Assembly (NCBI GenBank): GCA_905331475.1
Contig: CAJNYU010003583.1
Span: 1-64,000 of the forward strand
Source of the DNA: Rotaria socialis
Taxonomy: Eukaryota; Rotifera; Eurotatoria; Philodinida; Philodinidae
Reading direction: 5' to 3'
DNA: 64,000 bases
Made by a program: the position numbers and the translations under genes. This document shows, one piece after another, positions 1 through 10,661 of the stretch. The stretch's first letter is position 1. Each line of letters begins with the position of its first letter. The notes below the pieces were generated by a model. It did not search any database, had not been told where the DNA came from, and was given only the letters and a program-made list of their open reading frames with translations.

Positions 1-1794
1 AATACTGCAAGAATGTTTTTAGTTGGATATATACTGAACTCTCTTTGCAAAATAATGAAAATCAATGAAAGTAATGTTGATTTTTATAGAGGAAAATTGT
101 GCTAAAGAATAAAGGCATTTATGTAGCAACACATACGATAAATGTTTGCTTTTCTGTCTATAATGAATGGATATTTCGAGCATCTATACAGAGGATAGCA
201 TCGGGATCGTAATGTGAGAATAATTGAAAACTGGTTAGAAATGTGAGTAAAATGCAAGTTCAGTAGAGTATTTGTCCTGTTAGCTTGTTTGAATGAATAG
301 TTTCGGTGGTCGAATTTAAAACAAAAGTGCACGGTAAATTGTTTAATCTACTATAATTAATAAAGAAATGAGTAATCTACATTGGCTGAGAGGAAAAAGT
401 TTCATATGAATCTCCAATAGTTTCTGAATAGCATGAATCTCACTAATTGTTTTAGAGTCAAGAGTTGTGTAGCTGATTACATATAAAATCAGTACATGCC
501 ATTTTTGTGTATAGATAATAACAAAATACATCAATGCAAAAAATATTTCATATCAAATGATTAACACAGGTTTAAGAATCAAAAACAGAAAATTTCGTCT
601 CTTCACTTAATTGGCTCATAACTTCGATTACAATTATATATGTTAACTAGCAGAGTTTTTTCCCGGTAGCTACACCTTTATATATCATATTAGTCAAAAT
701 GCGCATGCTGTATATAAGTATGAGAAAAAAGTATCTGTTCTGCAGCCGATCATTTCTACCTATAATACTAACATCTCTTGCGAGTTAGCTGAAGTAAATT
801 AAGATAAATGGTCTCTAGAAAAATGTTTCTTTTAATATTTAGCGTACCATTATGTTATGAATATACTGCTTTTATTGATCCGTAATTTTTTAATAATTAA
901 GATTACTGTTGTTAGATTTACTTTAAATATTAAGAATTATAAGAATAAATCAACAATCCGAGTGCCAACGGCAGATGCAATGGTGCGTATAGATTCACAA
1001 AGTTAAGCTTGCAAGAAAAAATCTCATGGAATGTTTTTTGTTGTATTCGCCAGTGCTTTAAAAAGATCCAAGTGTATTTAATAGAATGGATTTGACGGAA
1101 GCTTGAGTCATTTTCAAAGAAAAACTAAAACGATGGTTCTAAGAATATGTTTTTACAAAAACTACAGAAAAAATTAATGTTTATTTGGTCAAAGAACTTT
1201 ACCAAAAGAAATAGTTTAAATCTACCAGGAAGTTGGAGACTGTGAGGTTCAACCAAATGATCCATTGAGTTTTTCCATAATTCAGAGTTATTTATCAGAA
1301 AACTTAAAAATAATCCATTTTCAGCTAGGGAACTATAAACGATCTATATTGTCAATTTTTTCCAATAGCTTTTTACCTGCTGTTGTCGTCTAACTTGATA
1401 TGAGGTTTTGTATGAAATAAAAAGTTGAGTATTTGTGAAGAATAGTCGATGTTTTCAAATGAAAATCAGCATATTTATTGATGAAATACGGACACCAGCA
1501 TTCATGCTATCGCATCAGCTATTTTATGTTCACTAGTTCATTATAAGATAAAAATGAGAGAATAGCAAGAAGTAAAACAAAAGTATATTCATATCGGAGA
1601 GATTTTCAATGCAAAGAGACTGAAAATTAGTGTTGAGTATTCAGAATAAGAAGATATTTACATTAGAGAGAGGTATTTCTAGCGAAAAAAACTCCGTCAG
1701 TCTGACACATTAGGCCATTCATAATTAGAAAGAGTTCATTTCTGAGAGATTTTATTGTGTGTATGTTTATTTCGAATTCAACTAAGATTTTCAG
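1..1794. other. Non-coding stretch, no gene recognised
   Basis: AT-rich sequence with only short open frames and no recognisable protein or RNA gene. It lies downstream of the FkbM-type coding piece that reads leftward to 1795. Confidence 0.5.
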
Positions 1795-2248
1795 TTATCC
1801 TTTACATAGATGCGTATGAGTCTTTTTTATCCAAAAAATATCTTGAGAATGCCATAGTCTATAATCTTTTTCAGTTTCTGGTTCACATGTTACTGACTTA
1901 AATGGAATATAACCACGCTTTATAAAGAATTCTTGAACTAAATTAGCTCTTGAAGGTATTTCTTTAATATTGGCCCATTCCATCATAACGAATGGTATAT
2001 TTATTTGACTGAACATCTGTTCACCTGTGCCACATAAATGATGTTCAGATGTTTCTATATCAATTTTAATAATAGCTTCTCGAATATCTCGTTTTCTGAC
2101 AACAGGCAATAAATCGTCGAAACGTATTGTTTGAACAACAAGAGAGTTATTCTCATTATTCTGTACTTCAGCGTTCAATCGTTGTGAACCTATATTATTC
2201 GCAATATTTGTTCGCAATGATAAATAAACGTTTGATTTATTATATAGT
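1795..2248 (-). pseudogene. FkbM-type methyltransferase, 3' part only
   Basis: The minus strand reads about 150 residues up to a TAA at 1795. They match the C-terminal half of FkbM-family SAM-dependent methyltransferases (Methyltransf_21): an N-terminal patch ending NIGSQRLN, the core strand IIKIDIETSEHHL, then FVMMEW, a GYIPF segment and the terminal QDIFWIKK. Family members methylate small molecules or glycans; the substrate here cannot be told. No start codon or SAM-binding first half is present. The coding frame ends at the N at 2249, beyond which the sequence becomes mariner-type transposase. The piece is therefore either a gene cut by a transposon or rearrangement, or a gene split by an assembly join. 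Minor frame-maintaining errors cannot be excluded. The family call is firm; the intact or broken status is not. Confidence 0.7.
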
Positions 2249-2249
2249 N

Positions 2250-2755
2250 TTTCGTTTAACCATGCACGAACAACTTTTAAAAAAATGTGTGTATACACCC
2301 TCTTGCTGGAAAATAATCTTATTATTAAGTGTTGTTCGTGCATTGTTAAATGAAAAATTCGATGGCGGATGGATTGGTATAGGTGGTTCAATATCTTGGC
2401 TCCGACATTCTCCTGATTTAACTCCGCTTGATTTTTTTGTGGGCCTATGTAAAAACAAATGTATACAGAACAACAGTTAATGATATTCATAATTTAAAGA
2501 GCAGAATTGAAAGAGAAATCAAAGCTTTAAAAAAAGAGACATTAAACAACGTTTTCAATGGTCTTCTCAAAAGGTTAAAATTTTGTAGTGATGTGAATGG
2601 TGACACTAGAGAACAGTATATGTAAAACATTTTATTGTGAAATAACAGTTGGAACATTTCTCTTTCATTGAGCAAATAAATTGTCCGATTTGGTCAAGAG
2701 ATGGTGAAGATATTCAATTTTATTTATGATAAATGACTTTCCGGACACTCGGTAT
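2250..2755 (+). mobile_element. Broken mariner-type DNA transposon remnant
   Basis: The plus strand from about 2330 encodes the C-terminal third of a mariner-like DDE transposase: VVRALLNEKF, then HSPDLTPLDFF, the usual motif around the third catalytic acid. Near 2430-2440 a one-base frameshift moves the reading to a second frame that continues with FLWAYVKTNVYRT and ends at 2625. The preceding catalytic block is found only on the opposite strand, as FQQEGVYTHFF at about 2325-2280, with E in place of the expected D. It is bracketed by an inverted repeat (about 2250-2277 against 2331-2358, both encoding VVRAxLNE). A likely 3' terminal repeat, with core CCGGACACTCGG, ends near 2755. No matching 5' end was found. 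The element is dead and rearranged. Confidence 0.75.
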
Positions 2756-5700
2756 CATGTTAGGATTTATATAGATAATTGTTTTAGATTAACTACCCAG
2801 TCCGAAGCCAATTAAACGCGTGTTTTTGTTCTGAATCAGATGATCTCCCCAACGTGGGCATTCACAAGCTTCCTTTATTTTTCGAAAAAAAACCTCAAAT
2901 TTCATAAAACATTAACATGTGCGCTTTTTATTCTTATAGACACAGTTTTTTTCAACTCTTGTCTGACTGGGTATCCATCTATTTTAAAGAAATATTATAG
3001 CACAGGCAAAGCCCCTATCAATGAACTGTTAGTACTACATTAGAAAAGGAAAAAAAAACAGGATCTTCATTTATTCCAAAAACAAAACCTTGTTTTCTTG
3101 AAAATCCAATAGTAAATTTCTGTGTTAGTCACTCTATGAAAATTCAGTGAAGAATTCTGATTCTGCGAGAATTTTTGATGCGTTTACTACTAGAAAAAAA
3201 ATCAGAAACCGCTTTATATAAGTATCCAACATTTCAAAATCTGTTTCTTTCGTTATCACGAGTATTTTAACATAAGATATTTTAGGCGTCTCAAAAGCGT
3301 GGAAGTCATAAAGTCTTTATGTCTCTGAAACCTCAAGTCTTATAGAAAGAGCGTTCGTTACAATAAGAGCCCTGAAGTATTCTGGCACGTCAAATTTACA
3401 GTGTCGAAATCCGTCCGTATATGGAATCATCCAGTATTTATGTCTCAGATAATGACAAATTCTATGAATTTCTAGCAGCTAAATTACTGCAACCAACTGG
3501 AGTTCTAGGATCTTTTATTTAATTGCCGTACGAGTTTTGTTTTCGAGCTTCTATGTTCCCCAAACCATTTTTGATATCATATCTCTCTAAAATTAGAATG
3601 ATCATACTGAAAAATATAGGGTTCTTCATGTTGGTACCATTTTCTCAAGCTTTCATTTGACGAATGCTTTCTTTGGAAATTTTACTGATTGAAAGAAATA
3701 AGATTGATTCTATACTAGCAATGAGCAGTCTTAAGAATAATCGAAAGTCGTCTATAATTGTATACAAACAGATTTTTAACGAATTGAAAAAGAATTACGG
3801 ATACTTTTCTTTCACTACTTAGTGACTATTTTCTCATGAAATATTGCAGAGTTAAGAGCATGCAGCATGCATACGCCACGCCACAAAACGCAATAATGAA
3901 ACATGAATTCCCATGGATTTAAGAAAATAGGACATAAATTATTTCCAGGACAAAAAAGTAGTATTTATTCGTCTATTTACTGAATCTAAATGTAGAAGAG
4001 AGAATACATTTATCAGTGGGATAAGACTTGCTGTTTAATCTTTAGTTTTAGAAATGCAAATAAAAAGAAAGAAAAGAGGTTTTAAACAAAATAAAACCTG
4101 CTATAGAAGCGAAATCAGACAAAAATCGTTGCCCCACTGATTGATAGAACTAGCGCTTTACCAATCTTTGTGTTTTGGAAGTCACGAACCGTTGTGTATT
4201 GCCGCAAAATGACTGAATATTTATGAATTCGAGTGAGGGTAGCACAGTTATATTGATTTCGATGCAAAATGTAACGTTACTGCATCGAAGCGGTTTACAC
4301 TTGGCATAGAATGGTATGTCTCCCCCTCCCCCCAACCCAACAACTGCCCCGTTTAAATTCTAGTTAATTAAGTGCTAACAGAAGCAGCTAAAACTAATAA
4401 TTATGATTAAGTGACCCGATCACACTTGGTATTTTAATAATTCAGTAGGATATATGACGCCCATCTTTTGTTAATCTTAAAGAATAAGTAAAAATACTTA
4501 AAATTTTTAAACGTTACGCGATTTAATAGTAGTCAGATTTTGCAGTATGTTGACTGGGTTCTCTGATAATTTGGAAAATTTGACCGTTTTTTTTTAGATA
4601 TAATAGGAAACCAAAATAGAATTCTGGCATACGTTTCCAACGTTTCTGATTTCCAGAAACTCAAAAATTCCCAAAAAACAAAATGTCAAAACCTGTAGAT
4701 GGCTGACGATATGCTTTAAGTTTTCGAAAACGTTTTCAAAACAAGAAGGGTTTCTGAGAATCCTGTTGAAGATTTCCTATCCAAATTCTGAAAAAAACGA
4801 TAACGTGATTCAAAAGCTTAGCTTACTTTCGCAAACCTTTGCGGATGCTTTTGTCGATGTTCGAAAGGGTTCGCGACAGGATTTCGGTTTCCGGGGAAAT
4901 GCTTTTTCTTTTCAGTGTACTTACTTCTTGTATTCTCTTAGATTATATAAAGTGTAAAAGATCGATCAAATCATCCACCAAAATAAAAATTAATATATCG
5001 ATGATTATTCTTTTTTTGGGTGCTCGTTTTTCTGTATTTTCCATGTACGACTGTTCAAAAACTTGATGAAATAATATAGAGCTCTCAAATGTTCTAATAA
5101 AAAATGACTTCCGGGTTCCAAAAATTGGGATAATAACGTATATGACGTGCATCATCAGAAATAACAAATATCATTGTGTTCTTGTGTACATCTGTTCGTT
5201 GATTCGACCATTGTGCTAGATCACAGTAAAGTTTAGTTTATCGGCCAGTAAGCTTCTGAGTAAACCATGTTTTACATCACCAAACTATAGCATGTTGTTT
5301 AGTGTTTTCTAATGTTATAATTCACATTTTCTTAATTATTTTCAATCTAACGTTCGTAGAATAAAAATTTCAACAATCAAATGATTGACAAAGACAATAA
5401 AATGAGTTCGTCATACTTAATACTAAAATCTGCAATAGGTAGACGAGTCGGAATTCGAAACAGGTGTTTTTGATTTCTAAAGCTCTCTGAAAAATCTGGA
5501 AAACTGTATTATAAACCAGTCAATCATATGAGTGACAGTGTTTCTCTCCGAGCTAAGAAAATCTACCCAATAACTATTAGTTGTCCTCAGACACCATTTT
5601 CACACTAATTACTAAAAGAAAACGCCGGTTATAATCTCGCTTTAAACTTATACGTACTGTTTTATCTGAAAAGATACGCGGCAAAGCAAAAAATAAGACT

Positions 5701-7205
5701 TCGAGTAAGATTAAGCGCAAGAAAATGCAATGCGAAATAGATTGATTGAATAAAATGACTCCAGAAAAAGAGATAAAGACAAGAGTTTAGTACTGCACAA
5801 CTTGATAGTTATAGAAATGAAGTACATGACTCCACTTATATACCGGAGTACTAAAGTAGTGCTTTTGTTCGTTTTGATTTAAAGTGAAAAACGCGAAATA
5901 AACAAAAAAGGTGATTGCTCATGTGACATTGGAAAGAAAAGCTTTTCGTACGCGTGTACTCTAAGATTGACTCACACTTATGACAAAAAAATGTAAAAGA
6001 AAAGGTTTCAAGTTTTATATTTATCGTAGACTTCTTATTCAATCCGAAAAGGAGTTGCGCTGATGGCTGGAAGAATGAAAGAGAGAAAGAGAGAAAGACA
6101 AATAGATTAAATTTCAGTCGGAATAAAGCTGCCAAATTAAGTTTCTCCTTGTATGAAAATATCACAGTCGATTATCATGGTCATGAGTACCAAACAAACC
6201 TGAGAAGAACATGAGTATTATTTTACATAGAAGAAAGAAATGTATTTAGTGAGAGTGAGTAGTAAATGCGTGACGAGTTATAGTCATCATAAAAAGCATG
6301 GGTAGATACCGATACAATATCGAACAAAGTACTTCTTCACTCGGACTAATTATTATTTTCCTCAATTGAGGGATGGATTGCCACGCTAGATAACTTACAC
6401 ATGACTATTGATATGTCAATAAAGAAGGATGTTTAATGCTTGTTGATTGATTAACAATAACTGTTCTAGACTAAGTACGTCTTTTGTGGATACATACGCA
6501 TTGTCGTAACTTATATCACTGAAAACAGTCATAGGCTTTAACACTTTACAACAAAAGCTTTTCTATTTTCGGGCATATACTCTACAGACACTTCATCCTT
6601 TAAAAGAGCAAACAAATCACTTTCAAACTTTGAAATGTAGTGAGATTTCCCGAAGAAGTATGTAACTTTTGCTCTCCCTTAGAGTGTTCGAACAAGTATT
6701 GATTAGTTCTCCAGTTATGATAATGTAATATTTAGAGAACCGTGTATTTTATGCCGGATTTTTGTACATTTAAACGAGCAGATGGTGATCTAAACGTAAA
6801 AAAAACTTTCTATCAATGAAATCATTACTACTCAAAATACTGTGAATGGCATGTTGACTCCATTGAATGTTCTGCTCTTTCTCGAACCATGATCAACTTA
6901 AAGATATCGTGTAAAATGCATAATTTTCTTTGCAGCCTTTGATTATTGTTACAGTCGCTAAAGAATGTCGAGATTTTATTTGTGGAAGATGGCAAAATCC
7001 TATATCGTCTACCTAATATATTGAAATAGTACTGGTCACCTTTCAGAATAATACGTATCACGCCGATGAAATACCTTTGCTTTTTGAATTATCTTGGGCA
7101 AATTTTACTGATGCCGGTCGAAGTGTATCTCAAAGTATGGATATCTTTATTGGACAAATTTTGGCAAGATCTGTTGAAAGTTTCACTATCATGGCCAACA
7201 GTCGC
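2756..7205. other. Long non-coding stretch
   Basis: About 4.4 kb of AT-rich sequence. The open frames within it (the longest about 100 codons, minus strand 5851-6165) have low-complexity composition, lack recognisable domains and are not flanked by convincing splice sites. No gene, tRNA or clear repeat was identified. Confidence 0.4.
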
Positions 7206-7368
7206 AGTAGTGTCAAACTTGAAACTTGAATTCAGTTGAAAATAGAAGATTTCAACTTTCAACTCATAGCGATATATGTATGAGTCACGATTCTTCAGAG
7301 TGCTATTGGTTTAAAAGTTGAAAGTTGAAATTTTCAATTGAATTCAAGTTTCAAGTTTGACATATATG
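7206..7368. mobile_element. Short inverted-repeat element (MITE-like)
   Basis: Two arms face each other: TGTCAAACTTGAAACTTGAA begins at 7211 and its near-perfect reverse complement ends at 7362. The arms are about 50 bp, separated by about 50 bp. The 9-mer AACAGTCGC occurs on both sides, at 7197-7205 and 7369-7377, as expected of a 9-bp target-site duplication. That size is typical of Mutator-like elements. Five or six unmatched bases lie between each 9-mer and the arm, so the duplication is probable, not certain. No coding capacity. Confidence 0.6.
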
Positions 7369-7449
7369 AACAGTCGCGATCGAAAATGATAGATATATGT
7401 ATATTCAAGATTCGCTCCACAGAGGAGAGGACTATTTGAAGAGTGATTG

Positions 7450-7507
7450 CCCATGTAGCCGATAATGTAAAATAATGGATATTATTCTCCATTATCGGCA
7501 ACATGGG
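7450..7507. repeat. Strong 18-bp stem hairpin
   Basis: CCCATGTAGCCGATAATG (7450-7467) pairs with CATTATCGGCAACATGGG (7490-7507) at 17 of 18 positions. The 22-base loop is itself partly palindromic. It could be a tiny MITE or a structured transcript. The pairing is read directly from the sequence; the function is unknown. Confidence 0.6.
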
Positions 7508-7879
7508 TGGTTACAAGCAAAATTTCTGTTAATAAATTGACAAGAACAAAAGCGATGTAATGAGTCTTATCGTCTAGTTCGTGCTTAACAGATGCTCTAT
7601 TGGAAAGACGAATGCCCAAATTTTACTAAAAGTTGCGGTTTAATTGTATATATATATATGTGAAGCAAGACAAGAAACAACCGTATCCACATCCACACTC
7701 TTAGATAATTCGTATTGTTACCTTTTTAATTTCATGATATATTTAACATCGCGCTGCAAAAATGGATTTAGAGCGTAACTAACGAATAAAGTCTTTTCCA
7801 TATTATTATGATCTGACTTCAGTTGAGTAGCTGCATTTATATGCAGTTCTGTTCTGTAGCAGAAGATTTTATTTATTTA

Positions 7880-10174
7880 TTAATGATTAAGTGCATCAAA
7901 TTTATTATGCGAAATATCACACACTTGTAATTTTTCTGAGCATTCAAACTGTGATTGCGAAAATTCATTGTGATCAAGTCTAAGAACTTGCAGAGCAGGC
8001 ATGCTATCCAATTCTTTGAATATAGTGCCACTCACATGATTATATTGCATTTCCAGTGTTGTCAGATTTCTAAGGGTCACAATTGATTCGGGAAATATTT
8101 CGCTAAGATTGTTGGAGCCCAAAAACAAATGTTGCAAGTTAACTAATTGGTGTATGGCAGGACTAACAGCACCAGTCATTTTATTTTTATGAGCATAAAT
8201 TTCTTGTAATTTTGTCATAGAGTAAAGGCTCTCTGGAATTGTTCCCGAGAGTTCATTATTATCAATACGTAAAATGGTCAAATTCTGAAGTTTGCCAATA
8301 CAATCTGGTATCTGGCCAGTCAATTGATTGTCATGTAGATCTAACCATTGAAGATTTGAACAATCGCAAATCGCCTGAGGAATAAATCCTATAATAAATA
8401 TAAACACATATGATCATTCTTATATTTGTATCGTACTAAAATTGAAGCGACACATTCATGGAGTTAGCAATGTATCAAAAGAGCATACATTGACTAGAAC
8501 CGTAATGATATCTAGTTTTTGCTATACTAGCAGAACTTATAATCAAATATGCTTTTGTTATCTATTTTCGAACGTCACATTTTATATTCTTAAAATAATC
8601 ATCAATTCTGAGGTAATTATCATTGCTAGCTTCATTTTCATTACCTGCCTTATTGACAGATGTTAAACCAGATATGAGCGGCTTTATTATTACAACTTGC
8701 AGTGTAAGCGCTTTTTTTTTGATTTTTTTCTGGTAGTTAAACTGATAGATGTCAAAAATCATTTTTAACTAAAAATTGATAACAAATAAAAGTCAATTAT
8801 CAACCATATTTAAGCAAAACTCAAAAATTCGCAAACTTTAGATAACTGATCAAAACTAGCGGTTCAATGGAAACTTACATCATTGAGTTTTCTTTGGCGA
8901 TCCAAATTTAAATAAATGCGCACATATGCTATCGAGGTAACCTTCTATTGTCTTTGTCGTTATATATGACTTGACCTCACGTGTACATGTATGCACTAGT
9001 TTTCTTCTCTCCTGTTTCTTTTTTTGCTCTCTCTCTATCTGACTTCACTGGTTATGCTCGTTCTTATATGTTGGTATGAAAGTTTTCTTTTTATAAAAAG
9101 GTTAATAAAGAAATAACTAAAGTTCTACAGCTACCAACATATCTGAAAGCTTTCCCCTTACTTATACAGCAGTGTTCAGACTTCCAAAAAAGGAAATTTT
9201 GGAAGTTTTGGAAATTTCAAGTACTTGTGTTCTAAATTGTTTGGTACTTCCCAAAATTATACAATTTCCGAAATTTCTGAAATTTCCAAAATTCTGTACA
9301 AAGCGAAATTTCCGAAATTTCTAAACTTTCAAATATTTTTCAAAAAATTTTCATTTGCTTTGCTATGTAGTAATCGAGTTGATTGAAGCTTCGGAAATTT
9401 CTGTAATTTCCTTTTTCGGAAATCTGAACATACCTCACTTTTGAAGGATAAGCACTCCTTCAAAAGTATCACTGCTACTGGTTCATAGAATCCATTTTTT
9501 AAAAGTGATATATTTTCTTTAAAACAGACACTTCACAATTAAATCTCATTGAAGAGAGGATTTTTTGTAGGCTAAGCTACTGTATTCATTCTCTGTTCAT
9601 GAACAGATCTTTACAGTCAAAGTGAGTTACTTTTCCGAAAAAAATTTTTTTTCTGACATTGATTGATTCAACTAAGAAAACAAATCCATGAAAAATTATT
9701 GCTTCAAAAGAATAATATACTTGGCATAGATTTACTGAAGTTTTATACTCTATCAATTTCACTCAAATATATTTTTTAAGGAAGCATGCCACCGTTACCT
9801 TGTAATTTGTTCGCTTTTAACCATATATTTTCCAACTTTGAGCAGTCGCCTATATTTGATATTAGGCTGCCATTAATACTATTGAAACTAAGATATAATG
9901 TTTTTAAGTGCGTTAGGTGACATAATGTTGTAGGAAGTGGCCCATGCAGTTCATTATCGTAAAGTTGAATTTCTATGACATGATTTTGATCATCACACAA
10001 TACACCGTGCCATTGGCAGTGGGGAACGGTCGATGACAGCCAATTGTCTTGACTGATCCAATCTGCGCCTGATGTTGAATGGTAAAAATCGATAAGTACA
10101 TCACGTTCACTAGCAGTTTCTATTGCGATCGGTGTTGTGAGTAAGAAAATAGAAAGCAGAAAAATCGCAATCAT
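7880..10174 (-). CDS. Secreted plant-style leucine-rich repeat protein
   Basis: Two exons: 10174-9799 and 8388-7880, joined by a 1,410-bp intron 8389-9798 (donor GTAACG, acceptor TTATAG, phase 1). The join restores a repeat as NKLQGFIPQAI, strong support for the model. The 294-aa product starts with a signal peptide (about residues 1-20), then an LRRNT_2-type cap with the GADWISQDNW and CQWHGVLCDD motifs. About nine 24-residue LRRs of the plant-type consensus LxGxIPxxI follow. There is no transmembrane or kinase domain, so a secreted binding protein is expected; the ligand is unknown. The LRR subtype is common in plants and bacteria and sporadic in animals, so horizontal origin is possible but unproven. 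The intron is far longer than others here and holds a MITE-like element at 9171-9433. Confidence 0.85.
9171..9433. mobile_element. MITE-like element inside the LRR gene intron
   Basis: TGTTCAGACTTCCAAAAAAG at 9173 is matched in inverse orientation by an end at 9430, 24 of about 26 bases agreeing. The interior is rich in GGAAATTT/AAATTTCC words that make further internal pairing. No target-site duplication is evident. Removing it still leaves a long intron of about 1.15 kb. Confidence 0.55.
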
Positions 10175-10554
10175 GCTGATGCAGTATTTGGTATCGTTTT
10201 TTCTTCATTGTCACTGTTCTATATAGGTTTGCGATTGTTTCGATCCAGATGGTATTATTCTCAGAAACCACTTTACATTAAATGCACATCGAACTTACGA
10301 GTCGAGATTATTGTTGCTAATCTTATATGCTTATAGCCTGCAATCCTGTAGCAAATAAGTGCGAATATACACGCTAAACTCAATGACACACCATTATTTG
10401 ACCAAGCTATAGGTGTGAATATAAAGAATATGGTTTACGAAGCACAAAAATAGGGTGAGCATAAGGGGGTGGATATGTGTCTTCTTTTCTTTTGACACAC
10501 CCACACCCACCATCCATCCATTCTTAAATAAAAGTACCACTATTAATTTCATTC
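10175..10554. other. Upstream region of the LRR gene
   Basis: Presumed 5' flank and promoter of the leftward LRR gene. No confident core-promoter element was found. Confidence 0.3.
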
Positions 10555-10661
10555 TAGAGACGTTCATAAGACAGGATACAAATCCTGTCCTACTGGCTAC
10601 CTGGGCTCTAGCGGGCGACAGGACAGGACAACAGAACCGTCCTGTCCTGTGCACATCTCTA
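10555..10661. mobile_element. 107-bp hAT-like MITE
   Basis: The left end TAGAGACGTTC and the right end, whose reverse complement is TAGAGATGTGCAC, are imperfect terminal inverted repeats with internal ACAGGA/TCCTGT words. The flanks TTTCATTC and GTTCATTT agree at 6 of 8 positions, consistent with a decayed 8-bp duplication as made by hAT transposases. Non-coding; it appears related to sequence near 52277. Confidence 0.55.

Noticed and set aside
5851..6165. 104-codon minus-strand frame
   Set aside because: Low-complexity Phe/Ser/Lys composition, no domain and no splice context; probably chance in AT-rich DNA.
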